Source: Polyangiaceae bacterium
Lineage (GTDB): Bacteria > Myxococcota_A > Polyangia > Polyangiales > Polyangiaceae
Direction: 5' to 3'
DNA: 64,000 nt
NCBI GenBank assembly: GCA_947475525.1
Contig: CANJMI010000013.1
Coordinates: 99,361 to 163,360, forward strand
The notes under the pieces are model-generated. The model was not told the origin of the DNA. It worked only from the letters and a program-made list of their open reading frames with translations, and did no database searches. A program made the position numbers and the translations under genes. Positions 8,436-17,503 of this stretch are shown here, in pieces. Numbering within the stretch: position 1 is the stretch's first letter; every line of letters starts with the position of its first letter.

Positions 8436-10732
8436 AAGCCGCGGGGCCTTCGCGTGGACGGCGCCGCTGGCACTGGGCGCTCGCCGTCGCGGCCCTCGAG
8501 GTCGGGTTGTCGAGTTGCGGCTCGAGCGGCTGTGGAATACGCGGTCTTGCGAGCGGGGATCCGCCCAACGCGGCATCGACACCGGCCGAGCCGGCTGTCA
8601 CCGGTAGCGCCGCGGCTGCGCCCGATTTTGCGGTGCTCTTGCCAGACCCGGCGCGCCCCGACCTCGACTGGCGGGCAGCGATTCGCCTGTTGGACTGGAG
8701 TCGCGCCTACCGCCTCTTGAGCGCGCTACCGCCCGAGCAGCTTCGCGAGCCTTCGATTCAACTCGTCATCGGGGTCGCGGCCCTCGAATCCGGGCGCACC
8801 GTCGAGGCCGTCGCCGCGCTCACCGGGCTCGAGGAGAAATTGCCGCTCGTGAGAGAGGAGGTCCGCGCATGGTACGCACGCGCGGCGGCCGCAACGGGCC
8901 CATTCGAAGAGGCGGCGGCCCTGCTCCTCGCGTCGGATCGAGTCGACGACGCGGTGCTCGCCGCCGAGGCCTACCGGCGGGCGAAGGCCCCTGCCAAAGC
9001 GCGGAATGCCGCGGATCGCGCGGTCACCCTCGCGGACCGAACACGACGTGACTCGGCCGGGGCGCGCCTCGTGCGGGCTGAGCTTGCAGAAGCTTCGGGG
9101 GATCGCGCGACCGCCATCGCCGACCTCCGCTGGCTTGTCCGCGAGCGCCCAGAGCAAGCGTTGGCGCTCCTCGCGCGGGTCACGTCGCTCGGCGGAACGG
9201 TTTCGCTCGAGGAGCGACTCAACGTGCTCGAGAAAGCCGCGAGCGACAGCAACATGGACGCCATTCGCGTAGCCTTCAGCGAGCTTCGCAACGCAACTCC
9301 GGGGGCAACGACGCGGCTCGAGTTCGCGTGGGCCAAGACGCTGCTCCACGGTCGTCGGTTTGCCGAGGCCTTACCCATTCTCGATAGCGTCGCCCGAGAG
9401 CTCCCTCCCGCGGCGGCGATCGAAGCACGCTATCAGGCTGCCCGCGCCGCGGCGCGCTCGGGAAAAGAGCGCGAAGCTGTCACGCGGTTCGCGGCGATCG
9501 CGAGCTCGAAACCGCCAAGCGTTTGGGCCGAGCGTGCGGGCCTTCGGCATGCGGAGACGCTCTTGCAATTGGGTCGTCACCGCGAAGCTTTGCGCGCGTT
9601 CGGTCGTTATTTCGGGATGAAAAAAAAGGGCGTCGACGAGAACGCCACCTACGGACGCGCGCTCGCAGAGCTCGGTGCTGGCGAACCTGGCAAAGCGCGT
9701 GAGGCGTTCGCAGCGATGAAAAAACGCGCGACCGCTCGGCGTGCTGGCAGTTTCCAAGAGCTCGAAGGGGTCGCCGCCGCACGCAGCGGGGACACCGCCG
9801 CAGCCGTGGTCTTGTGGCTCGACCTCGTGAAGAACGAGCCCCTCACGTGGGCGGGCTGGATGGCACACGCGCGGCTCACGTCCGTTGGGCACACGCCGCT
9901 GCCGCCGCTCATCGCGCCATCCAGCAGCGGCGCGTCGATGCCTCCTCCACTCGCCGCGGTCATGCCGCCCGCGGCAGCGCTGCTCGGCTCGCTCGGCCTC
10001 GATGCTGCCGCCGAAGCGCGGCTGATACGAGCGGAAGACGACATCGAACGAGCGCATCCAGGCCGCGAAGGTGAGGCGCTTTGCCTCCTGCATGGGCAGC
10101 TGACGGCCGGACGGCGCAGGCTTCAAATTGGCGACCGCTCGGTCAAGCGCGAGCTGCTGATGCGTGCGCCGAACGACGCCGAGCAATGGGCATGGCGTTG
10201 TGTCTACCCGGCGGCCTTCGGACCCATCGTCGCACGTGAGGAGCAGCTCGCTTCGTTGCCGCGCGGGCTCATTCAAGCGGTCATGCGTCAGGAGAGCGCG
10301 TTCGATCCGCAAGCGAGCTCGCCCGTCGGTGCGCGTGGGCTGATGCAACTGATGCCGACAACGGCGCGCCGCGTCGCGCAAGAAGCGGGTATTGCCCTCT
10401 TGCCAGAGGACGTTCTTCGGCCGGACATCAACATTCAGCTCGGCGCGACCTACCTCGCGAAGCTGCTAAAGACCTTCGATGGCAACACCGCACTGACCGC
10501 TGCCGCTTACAACGCGGGACCTCACGCGGTGAACGGTTGGCTCTCCTCGCCGGGAGATCGTGAGCTCGATCTCTGGGTCGCAAAAATTCCATTTCGCGAG
10601 ACGCGCCAGTACGTCGCAGCGGTCGTAGGAAACCTCCTTCGCTATCAATTCCTCGAAGGCGGCGCCGCCGCGGTCAACCCACCGAGCCTTGCGCTTCCGC
10701 CTGCGCCTGCGCTGAGTGAGTCCGACTACTAG
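8432..10732 (+). CDS. soluble lytic murein transglycosylase (Slt-type lipoprotein)
   Basis: 766 aa, GTG start overlapping the previous stop. The N terminus carries a hydrophobic stretch ending LSSCGSSGC, a possible lipobox. Residues ~70-560 are an alpha-superhelical TPR-like region with repeated A-x-x-L-x-x-G-x-x-x-E-A patterns, as in the U-shaped domain of Slt70. The catalytic SLT domain is near residues 600-750: LPRGLIQAVMRQESAFDPQA with the catalytic Glu in RQES, then GARGLMQLMPTTARRVA, NIQLGATYLAKLL, TAAAYNAGPHAVNGWL and IPFRETRQYVAAVVGN. It cleaves the MurNAc-GlcNAc bond of peptidoglycan to give 1,6-anhydro products in the periplasm. All family motifs are intact. Confidence 0.93.
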   Translation: MKAAGPSRGRRRWHWALAVAALEVGLSSCGSSGCGIRGLASGDPPNAASTPAEPAVTGSAAAAPDFAVLLPDPARPDLDWRAAIRLLDWSRAYRLLSALPPEQLREPSIQLVIGVAALESGRTVEAVAALTGLEEKLPLVREEVRAWYARAAAATGPFEEAAALLLASDRVDDAVLAAEAYRRAKAPAKARNAADRAVTLADRTRRDSAGARLVRAELAEASGDRATAIADLRWLVRERPEQALALLARVTSLGGTVSLEERLNVLEKAASDSNMDAIRVAFSELRNATPGATTRLEFAWAKTLLHGRRFAEALPILDSVARELPPAAAIEARYQAARAAARSGKEREAVTRFAAIASSKPPSVWAERAGLRHAETLLQLGRHREALRAFGRYFGMKKKGVDENATYGRALAELGAGEPGKAREAFAAMKKRATARRAGSFQELEGVAAARSGDTAAAVVLWLDLVKNEPLTWAGWMAHARLTSVGHTPLPPLIAPSSSGASMPPPLAAVMPPAAALLGSLGLDAAAEARLIRAEDDIERAHPGREGEALCLLHGQLTAGRRRLQIGDRSVKRELLMRAPNDAEQWAWRCVYPAAFGPIVAREEQLASLPRGLIQAVMRQESAFDPQASSPVGARGLMQLMPTTARRVAQEAGIALLPEDVLRPDINIQLGATYLAKLLKTFDGNTALTAAAYNAGPHAVNGWLSSPGDRELDLWVAKIPFRETRQYVAAVVGNLLRYQFLEGGAAAVNPPSLALPPAPALSESDY

Positions 10733-10761
10733 CCCGGCTCCATGTGACTTCGATGGCGGAG

Positions 10762-11964
10762 CTAGCGCGTCCTCAGGAGCGGACTCGCTTCCCAGGCGTA
10801 TGTCCCCGGCGTTCGCGCACGGTGCGCAAGCAGCGGTCGGTACCATGCGTCATCGCCGTCGGTTGCCCATCCCGTCGAGAATGCGTCACGTAGCACGAGC
10901 TCGGCGAGCTTCCCGCGGGGGGAATATCCCCACTCTGCTTCCTGCGAAACATCTGCCGGATCGGCGTAAGTGCGCCACACGAAAAACCCGGCGCACCACG
11001 GCTCATCGGCAAGCGGCGCGAGCAGCGCACGGTACGCGTCGGCTTGAGCCTGCTCGTCCATGCGCACGTCGGTCATCGAGTCAGGCCACTCCCATGGACG
11101 CAACGCCGGATCGACGCGGTTCGTGTAGCCCATCTCGGTGAGCAGCACGGGCTTGCGCCACTCGACAGCGAGCTCGCGAAGTTGGACCGTGACGCGACGA
11201 CCGCCTTCGAGGAGCACACTCGGCCCCGCGCGCTCCTTGTCCGTCAGCGGAAAAAAAGCGTTCACGCCGATGACGTCGATGTCGCCGAGGATGGTCGTGT
11301 TCGCGATGTCATCCCAGTTTCCGGAGTACGTAAAAAGGCCAGAAAAATGGCCGCGCGCGCTCCGTATGAGTTGCTGAAAGCTCGCGGCGCGACGCGTCGT
11401 CACCCAGCTGCGCAGCTCCACCCCGACGCTCAGCATCTCCGCGTGCCCGCGCTCCGCGACGTCCGCCCAATGCAAGAGGAACCGCTCGTAGGACGCGGCC
11501 CACCGCTCCCAACCTGCATCGTCTCCAGGATCGATGAGCGCGCGCCATCCGCCCGATTCGACCCAAAGATGCGGCACGATCATCACCCGCAGACCCTCGG
11601 CATGCGCATGCTCGATCGCCGCGAGGATAGCCTCGGTATTTCGCTCGACCGGCGCCTCGAACGTCAAGTCGACGCCGCCGCCTTTCAAGTCATACACGCG
11701 ACCGAAGGGCGTCAACGCCACCCACGTCGCGCCCATCGCCCGAGCTTCACGGAGCGCCGCACGGCCAGCCACGGTGCCGTAGCCAACGCCTGGATGCACC
11801 GTGCTCTCGATGGGACCCACCGTGACACCGCGTACGGCGCCGAGCCCGGAGTCCCGCCATCCTTCCGCCCCGTGCGGGAGCGCGTAAAGGCGCACGTTCG
11901 AGCGCGACTCGAAGAGCTGGGACAACAACGTCAGCGCCGACCAAACGAACCGCACCGGCGGCAT
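10762..11964 (-). CDS. GH113-like TIM-barrel glycoside hydrolase
   Basis: 400 aa starting at the ATG one base after the stop of the upstream membrane-protein gene; longer frames overlap that gene. The mature part begins VRGVTVGPIESTVHPGVGYG and continues MGATWVALTPFGRVYDL, EAILAAIEHAHAEGLRVMIV, PHLWVESGGW, MLSVGVELRSWV with a candidate acid/base Glu, and KPVLLTEMGYTN with a candidate nucleophile Glu near residue 285. This pattern (G-V-x-x-G at strand 1, 'V-x-L-T-P-F', 'P-x-x-W', E-x-G-Y) matches the GH113/beta-mannanase-like barrel family. A short hydrophobic N terminus (VRFVWSALTLLSQLF) may be a signal anchor. The substrate, perhaps a mannan or other beta-glycan, is not provable from sequence. 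Confidence 0.75.
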   Translation of the reverse strand: MPPVRFVWSALTLLSQLFESRSNVRLYALPHGAEGWRDSGLGAVRGVTVGPIESTVHPGVGYGTVAGRAALREARAMGATWVALTPFGRVYDLKGGGVDLTFEAPVERNTEAILAAIEHAHAEGLRVMIVPHLWVESGGWRALIDPGDDAGWERWAASYERFLLHWADVAERGHAEMLSVGVELRSWVTTRRAASFQQLIRSARGHFSGLFTYSGNWDDIANTTILGDIDVIGVNAFFPLTDKERAGPSVLLEGGRRVTVQLRELAVEWRKPVLLTEMGYTNRVDPALRPWEWPDSMTDVRMDEQAQADAYRALLAPLADEPWCAGFFVWRTYADPADVSQEAEWGYSPRGKLAELVLRDAFSTGWATDGDDAWYRPLLAHRARTPGTYAWEASPLLRTR

Positions 11965-11965
11965 C

Positions 11966-12376
11966 TCAATGCATTCGGCGCCGCACCGCAACCACGAGCT
12001 CGAGCGCGCCGAGCAACGCCGCTCCGAGGGCCGTCGCGACACCGAACAGCAATGCGACGTCCGCAAGGTGCGTCTCGCCCGCCGGACTCACGGCTCCGAT
12101 GCGCCACACAACGACGAGATCGACGAGCTCGACAGCGGTGAGCGCCGCACCGGCAGCCATGGCCCCCTGCCAAACCCGCGTCCCGCGCGGACGCGTGACC
12201 CAGAACCACCCGAGCATCGAGAGCGGCCCGAAGGCGTACACCGACGCTCCCCAAGTCGCGAAGTTCCACGTGCGAGCCCGCATCGCCGCGGACATTCGAC
12301 GGCGATCCATCCGTTGAATTGCGACCGGCAGCACGATGCTCACGACCATCGCGACGGCGAGACGCACGACCTGCAC
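11966..12376 (-). CDS. small multi-pass membrane protein
   Basis: About 136 aa from a GTG at 12376 (VQVVRLAVAMVVSIVLPVAI). A much longer in-frame extension runs into the transpeptidase gene and is low-complexity, so it was discarded. Four hydrophobic segments are visible: the N-terminal one, WGASVYAFGPLSMLGWFWV, AMAAGAALTAVELVDLVVVW and ADVALLFGVATALGAALLGA. A basic MDRRRMSAAMRART loop follows the first helix. It ends one base before the start of the GH113-like gene, so the two are probably translated together. Family not recognised. Confidence 0.6.
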   Translation of the reverse strand: MQVVRLAVAMVVSIVLPVAIQRMDRRRMSAAMRARTWNFATWGASVYAFGPLSMLGWFWVTRPRGTRVWQGAMAAGAALTAVELVDLVVVWRIGAVSPAGETHLADVALLFGVATALGAALLGALELVVAVRRRMH

Positions 12377-12461
12377 GCGGCCGAGACTACACCGGCGCCG
12401 AAGCGCGAGGTGCCTCGATTCGGCTCGACAAGCACGCGGAACGCGCCGCGAACGCGGATGC

Positions 12462-14105
12462 TCACGGATGAACGTGAACAGTGGTGCCGTCGCCCATCGA
12501 CTCGCCCGCCGTCGTGCCGTGCCAGCCTTCCGGAACCGGTGGGTCCGTCCAACCGAAAATGCGGTGCGCGTCGATCGGCGAGAGGTTGATGCAACCGTGG
12601 CTTCGCGGGCGACCGTATTCCGTGTGCCAATAGGCCGCGTGGAGTGCGTAGCCTCCTTGGAAGTACTCGACCCACGGAACGTCTTGCAGCTCGAACTCAC
12701 TACCGAGGCTCTGCGAGTCCATGGTGGCCGTGATGTGCTTCTCGCGAATTTTGAAGGTTCCCACGGGCGTCGAGTGCGTCGTCTTCGGGTCGCCGAGTCC
12801 GTCTTTTCCGGTCGAGACCATGGTGACGAAGATCGCCTTGTCCCCTTCGAAGAGCGTCAGCGTCTGACGCAGGATTGAGACGTCGACCCACTTGAGGTTG
12901 CCCTTCGCGAACGTCGGTAAGGAGGACGTCTTCGCCGCGATGGCGAGGTCCGAAGCCTTCATCCACGTGCCCTCGGTCGTCTCGACGTAGCGCCGCTCGC
13001 TTTCACCTTTGGACTCACCCGTCAGCTGGATCGGCGCGCCGTAAGCGAGGCGAGTCTTGATGCGCTTGAAGCGGCTCCCGGGGAGTTTCTCGTAATGGCT
13101 TACGTCGTCCTTGCGGGCGAAGCCGAGCGGTAGCGTCCACCCTTTGTTGCCAAGCTCCACGCCGTGGAATGGCGAGCCACGGCCGGGCTTGAGCTTGCTC
13201 GTCGGAATGAGCCGCAGGTCGGTCGTCAACGCAAAATGGCGCTTTTCGCCTGGGAATGCGTCAATCAGCGCGACCCCAGCGTGGCGCTTGATGCGGTTCG
13301 TGATGACGGCGTAATCCGGCACCGCGAAGTTCGAGACGTTCGGGATCTTGCGGCCGCTCTCGAAGTACCAGGGGACCTTGCCGCCCGAGACGCCGCCGAA
13401 CCGCTCGTTATCGTCGAGCTCAGGAGCCTCGGCGGGAGCTTCGCCGATGACGAGGCCGAATGCATCGGTCGGTACATCGTTCGCGCCCACTTCGTAGCCT
13501 AGCCACTTCTCTTTCAGTCGGTCGAACGAACGCAAATTGCGATCGAGCGCCATCTCGTATTGTTGCTGCTCCTTGAAGGTGGGCAGTCGGTAGTAGCGAG
13601 GCGCGATCGCGCGGACGAACGCGTAGGCGTAAGGCAAAGGCTTCGAACGGTCGGGGGCGCGCAGCGTCGCCTTCAAGAGCGGGTGGCTCTCGTCGAGGGT
13701 CGCGCCTTCATCGACGCAGACATACCCGCGCGGCAAGACTTCGTAGTAGCCGCCTTGGCACGCGTCGAAGGCCGTGGGCTTCTCGGCGCGAGTGAGCTTC
13801 TGGCCAACGCGCAGGTACCCGAGTTGCGAGCTGCGCGGATCGGGCCGCTCGCGAATCACGACCGACATCTTCACGGCGCCGAGCTTCGGGCCACCCGCCT
13901 TCGCGATCATGGCTGGCTCGCGGGGACGCTCTGGCTCGGCTGCGCTGCCGGCTGGGCTGACTTTTACGTTGGCGACGTCGGTAAGCTCGCCCTTCTCGCC
14001 CTTCTCGCCCTTCTCGCCGGGCTTGCCGCGCTTGCTACTACAGCCGGAAGCGCACGCTAGGAGCGCCACCACCACCGCCAACCCCGTCCATCGCACGGCA
14101 CGCAT
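12462..14105 (-). CDS. L,D-transpeptidase (YkuD) lipoprotein with collagen-like GEK repeats
   Basis: 547 aa from MRAVRWTGLAVVVALLACAS (lipoprotein signal, Cys in ASGC). Directly after the signal is a Gly-Glu-Lys triplet run (GKPGEKGEKGEKGE). An SH3-like segment follows around VIRERPDPRSSQLGYLRVGQ. The C-terminal ~150 residues are the YkuD domain: VDVSILRQTLTLFEGDKAIF, STGKDGLGDPKTTHSTPVGT, and the catalytic region HAAYWHTEYGRPRSHGCINL (His and Cys of HxxxxxxxxxxSHGCxN). These enzymes crosslink peptidoglycan 3-3 or attach proteins to it outside the cytoplasmic membrane. Length exceeds the usual ~300 aa because of the long middle region of unknown role. Confidence 0.9.
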   Translation of the reverse strand: MRAVRWTGLAVVVALLACASGCSSKRGKPGEKGEKGEKGELTDVANVKVSPAGSAAEPERPREPAMIAKAGGPKLGAVKMSVVIRERPDPRSSQLGYLRVGQKLTRAEKPTAFDACQGGYYEVLPRGYVCVDEGATLDESHPLLKATLRAPDRSKPLPYAYAFVRAIAPRYYRLPTFKEQQQYEMALDRNLRSFDRLKEKWLGYEVGANDVPTDAFGLVIGEAPAEAPELDDNERFGGVSGGKVPWYFESGRKIPNVSNFAVPDYAVITNRIKRHAGVALIDAFPGEKRHFALTTDLRLIPTSKLKPGRGSPFHGVELGNKGWTLPLGFARKDDVSHYEKLPGSRFKRIKTRLAYGAPIQLTGESKGESERRYVETTEGTWMKASDLAIAAKTSSLPTFAKGNLKWVDVSILRQTLTLFEGDKAIFVTMVSTGKDGLGDPKTTHSTPVGTFKIREKHITATMDSQSLGSEFELQDVPWVEYFQGGYALHAAYWHTEYGRPRSHGCINLSPIDAHRIFGWTDPPVPEGWHGTTAGESMGDGTTVHVHP

Positions 14106-14204
14106 CGTCACCGCGGATCGCAGGTTTTTCGGCAAGGGGCCAACTTCACGGCGGCAAGCTCGACTTGCGGAGATCGACTGTCGGGACTAGGGTTCGCGAC
14201 GCAC

Positions 14205-14278
14205 GCGCCGGTAGCTCAGTTGGATAGAGCGTTGGCCTCCGAAGCCAAAGGTCGTGGGTTCGATTCCCCCCCGGCGCG
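14205..14278 (+). tRNA. tRNA-Arg (anticodon CCG)
   Basis: Cloverleaf: acceptor GCGCCGG/CCGGCGC, D arm GCTCAGTTGGATAGAGC, anticodon stem TTGGC/GCCAA with loop CTCCGAA (anticodon CCG), T arm GTGGG-TTCGATT-CCCCC with one T-C mismatch, discriminator G, CCA not encoded. The 3' end abuts a 135-bp repeat that recurs at 26070, and a fragment of the gene's 3' half lies at 33213-33262. This indicates use as an integration site. It appears intact at its 5' end. Confidence 0.93.
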
Positions 14279-14407
14279 CTGATTTCGTTCACGTTTTTGG
14301 GAGCTGCCGGCGGAGGTCTGGCAGGAAAAAGCCAAACCGCCCCGGTTTTCGAGAGGGATCGGCAGCTTCGGCAGCGCCGCCCAGCTCGTCCACGAGGCCC
14401 TCGCGCC
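14273..14407 (+). repeat. 135-bp direct repeat, copy A (starts inside tRNA-Arg 3' end)
   Basis: Begins GGCGCGCTGA in the acceptor stem of tRNA-Arg and continues through TTCGTTCACGTTTTTGGG to CCCTCGCGCC. Copy B (26070-26204) is the same length and roughly 90 percent identical by eye. As the repeat starts within the tRNA 3' end, it marks the left end of an element integrated there. The element end sequence beyond the tRNA is shared by both copies. Confidence 0.85.
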
Positions 14408-14745
14408 GCGTCCACTCCGCGCGGGCTCACCCCGACCTTGGCCTGCTTGCCGCTTATGAAGTCCTCAGTGAAGTCTTCCCACCGCATGGCGTGAAGCTCG
14501 CCCGTTTGCAGGCCACCAAAGCACCAAGAGACAACCGCCGTAGTCCGGCGCTGCGACACGGCAAGTTCTCGCGCTTCGTCCGGGTGTTGCCACTCGAGGT
14601 AGGCAACCAACTCGACTTCGGTCATGACAGCGCGGTGGCCGTTGCCACACCTCACCTTCGGCAAGCGCGCACGCTTTACAGGGTTCTCGTTGATCTGCTC
14701 GTCGTGCCACAAGTCATCGAAGATAGGCGATATGAAATTGCGCAC
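14279..14745 (-). pseudogene. tyrosine recombinase/integrase remnant
   Basis: An open frame starts at the ATG at 14745 and runs leftward into the tRNA-Arg antisense. Residues 5-100 look like the core of a phage-type integrase: PIFDDLWHDEQINENPVKRA, MTEVELVAYLEWQHPDEARE and WCFGGLQTGELHAMRWEDF. The last corresponds to the TGLRxGEL box carrying the first catalytic Arg, here replaced by Gln. No HxxR or catalytic Tyr box follows; the frame degenerates into Arg/Gly-rich sequence and then tRNA antisense. It is therefore a truncated, non-functional integrase. Its placement next to a tRNA 3' end is where an integrase of a tRNA-targeting island would be expected. Confidence 0.68.
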
Positions 14746-15239
14746 ATAAACCAGGGTTTACCGCGACCGACCCGCACTCGCGACCAAGACGAACATGGTT
14801 TTTATGTCGCTCTTCATGATGCTGGCCGCGGCGCGGTAGCCGATGTGGTGGACATCGTGCACATGCTCGTGAAGCACGGTGCAGTCAGCCGAGCACCCGA
14901 GCACCCGAGCACCCGAGCACCCGAGCACCCGAGCACCCGAGCACCCGAGCATGAAGCGTCGCAACGCCGAGACGCGGATCGCAACCGTGGTCACGCCATC
15001 CGTTCGCCATCGCGCGATTGTGGTGTTTGCTGCTTCGCGCACCGTGAGCGCGGCCGGTAAGCGTCAAGATAGTTGCCGCATGAGTCTTCACGCTCCGTGA
15101 GCCTCGGTAGAAAAATTCCTCGTTGTCGAGTGTCCTCCGCAGCGGCGCGCACTCGACACGCGAATTCGAGTGGCAGAGTCCCTCGGGTTCAGGGCCACGA
15201 GGGTGGGCGCCTCCCAGGCACGCGGTAGCCTACTCCATT
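14746..15239. other. gene-free stretch between integrase remnant and CRISPR array
   Basis: No convincing gene. On the minus strand a short open stretch (MKSDIKTMFVLVASAGRSR preceded by LHEHVHDVHHIGYRAAAS) may be debris of a degraded gene I cannot name. It also contains an 8-bp microsatellite (14891-14946) and, at 15061-15080, a 20-bp sequence (GCGTCAAGATAGTTGCCGCA) that matches 19 of 20 bases with the likely insertion-sequence end at 63860-63879. These are signs of past mobile-element activity. Confidence 0.5.
14891..14946. repeat. 8-bp microsatellite (GAGCACCC)n
   Basis: Seven perfect head-to-tail copies of GAGCACCC followed by a partial copy (GAGCA). It lies in non-coding debris. Perfect short tandem repeats of this kind are prone to slippage and may vary between isolates. 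Confidence 0.95.
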
Positions 15240-17376
15240 CTTCTGAGCTGCCTATGTGGCAGTGAACGGCGGCTGCTACGGCTGCGGCTCGAGAGGTTCC
15301 TTCTGAGCTGCCTATGCGGCAGTGAACGCGAGAGCACTTCGCGGTTTCTCGGCTGGGGTACTTCTGAGCTGCCTATGCGGCAGTGAACGCGAGAGCACTT
15401 CGCGGTTTCTCGGCTGGGGTACTTCTGAGCTGCCTATGCGGCAGTGAACGTTGCGCCGCAGGGAGCGCGGGAGCTGGTTTACTTCTGAGCTGCCTATGCG
15501 GCAGTGAACCTTGCGGCCTACGCAGCGCTCTTGGCCGAGCTCTTCTGAGCTGCCTATGCGGCAGTGAACCGCGTCGAGCTGCAACGCCAGCGGCCCCAAG
15601 TCTTCTGAGCTGCCTATGCGGCAGTGAACCAAGAGAGCAAGAGAGCGCGGGCGCGCGAGAGCTTCTGAGCTGCCTATGCGGCAGTGAACACCGAGGCCAA
15701 AACCTACCGCGCCTTGAGTCACTTCTGAGCTGCCTATGCGGCAGTGAACGTGTCGTCGGTGTCGGTATCGTCGGTGTCGTCCTTCTGAGCTGCCTATGCG
15801 GCAGTGAACGAGTCGGCGCACCGGCGAGCGGCTGCGGCGGTCTTCTGAGCTGCCTATGCGGCAGTGAACGGCGTGTTTGCGTCGCTTAGTGCCGCGTCAA
15901 ACTTCTGAGCTGCCTATGCGGCAGTGAACCGTAGCCCCGCTCGCCGAGGCTTTTTCCACGCCTTCTGAGCTGCCTATGCGGCAGTGAACTCGCTTCGGTC
16001 GCCTCGACACGCGAGCCTGGTACTTCTGAGCTGCCTATGCGGCAGTGAACCGCCGCAGCACGTTCGAGGCGATGGCGCAGGTCTTCTGAGCTGCCTATGC
16101 GGCAGTGAACCGGAGCAAAATTCCACGACTCGTGGACGCTCACTTCTGAGCTGCCTATGCGGCAGTGAACTCGTTTTGGCTCTCGGGCTCGCGCGTACCC
16201 TCCTTCTGAGCTGCCTATGCGGCAGTGAACGGTTTCTGACTGAGACGGTGCCCACGGATTCGACTTCTGAGCTGCCTATGCGGCAGTGAACGCTGCCGAA
16301 TTTCTGCTCGTGCGGATCGCATACTTCTGAGCTGCCTATGCGGCAGTGAACGACCCCCCGGAATTGGGGAGCCGTCGCGACGTCTTCTGAGCTGCCTATG
16401 CGGCAGTGAACTCGTCCAGGACGCCTACGAGGCGGACTTCGTACTTCTGAGCTGCCTATGCGGCAGTGAACGATGGGGGGGGCGGTCAAGGTCGTCCTCT
16501 TGGACTTCTGAGCTGCCTATGCGGCAGTGAACAAGGGTCGAGGTGGCGCTTTAGTCCCGTACTACTTCTGAGCTGCCTATGCGGCAGTGAACACATGGCC
16601 TGTGCTGACACGTGAAAGGGTCGAGCTTCTGAGCTGCCTATGCGGCAGTGAACTCCGAGTCGCCCCGGTGCCGTGGCCGAGTACGACTTCTGAGCTGCCT
16701 ATGCGGCAGTGAACAAGGCTAAGGTTGGTTTCCAGGGTTTCAACCTCTTCTGAGCTGCCTATGCGGCAGTGAACGTTCAGGCCGCTAGCGACTGCCGTGG
16801 CCGTGTTCTTCTGAGCTGCCTATGCGGCAGTGAACTTCCATTGTCTTCCCTCTTTCACGAGCCGGATCTTCTGAGCTGCCTATGCGGCAGTGAACCTTGC
16901 GTAAGCGGCGGCGGCTTCTTTCCTGGCCTTCTGAGCTGCCTATGCGGCAGTGAACACGTAGACGCCGACGCCAGTTCTCGCGACCGACTTCTGAGCTGCC
17001 TATGCGGCAGTGAACTTCTCGTCGAAGTGACCTACCAGCTCGCGTGACTTCTGAGCTGCCTATGCGGCAGTGAACAGAAAAGAAAAGTCTTTCCTTCTCC
17101 GTCCGTCCTTCTGAGCTGCCTATGCGGCAGTGAACTTTTGTCGCGGTCGTGATTGACCGACGGAGAGCTTCTGAGCTGCCTATGCGGCAGTGAACGCGAA
17201 AATGTCGCAGTCATCCGCGAAGACTTCCTTCTGAGCTGCCTATGCGGCAGTGAACACGCGACGTAGGCTTCTCGCGAGAGCCTGTTAACTTCTGAGCTGC
17301 CTATGCGGCAGTGAACCTCTGGGCCTGGGTTGAGCCGGTACAGTTTCGCTTCTGAGCTGCCTATGCGGCAGTGAAC
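15240..17376 (-). CRISPR. type I-F CRISPR array, 36 repeats, 35 spacers
   Basis: Repeats are 28 nt, starting at 15240, 15300, 15361 and so on to 17349, with 32-33 nt spacers (about 60 bp per unit). On the minus strand the repeat begins GTTCACTGCC, has the stem GCTGCCTATGCGGCAG-type palindrome (CTGCCGCATAGGCAG), and ends GCTCAGAAG. This is the classic I-F/Cas6f repeat (P. aeruginosa type GTTCACTGCCGTATAGGCAG). Orientation is minus, as for the cas operon, so the leader side is at 17377. The leader-distal repeat at 15240 carries a C-to-T change (CCTATGTGG), as expected for the oldest end. Spacers 2 and 3 (15328-15360 and 15389-15421) are identical. All other repeats appear perfect. Spacers are GC-rich; no protospacers could be searched. 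Confidence 0.98.
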
Positions 17377-17503
17377 AAGACGGTCTTACCGCTAAGTCAT
17401 TGATTTGAAGAAGAAATCATCCGAATCCAACGACAATCCTTCTTTCATTGATTCTCCCAAGCCCTTGAATTCAAACGACTTTTAGTGGCAACCAGAAAAA
17501 GGG
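17377..17503 (-). promoter_or_regulatory. CRISPR leader
   Basis: The 127 bp between the last repeat and the stop of cas6f is clearly more AT-rich than the flanks (TTGATTTGAAGAAGAAATCA, TTTCATTGATTCTCCC). It sits on the side of the array away from the degenerate repeat. By analogy with other I-F loci it should carry the promoter for the pre-crRNA, transcribed leftward, and the integration-host-factor site that directs spacer acquisition. I did not identify individual boxes with certainty. Confidence 0.7.

Noticed and set aside
9371..10381. 336-residue minus-strand frame over the lytic transglycosylase
   Set aside because: Antisense shadow; His/Arg-rich with no domain.
16533..16564. 14-base match between one spacer and 26061-26074
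   Set aside because: The shared segment GGTCGAGGTGGCGC is short, and the rest of the spacer does not match. Expected by chance in GC-rich DNA, so not self-targeting.
15383..17047. Open frames reading LLSCLCGSE or VHCRIGSSE repeatedly
   Set aside because: They are translations of the CRISPR repeats; the 60-bp period keeps frames open. Not proteins.
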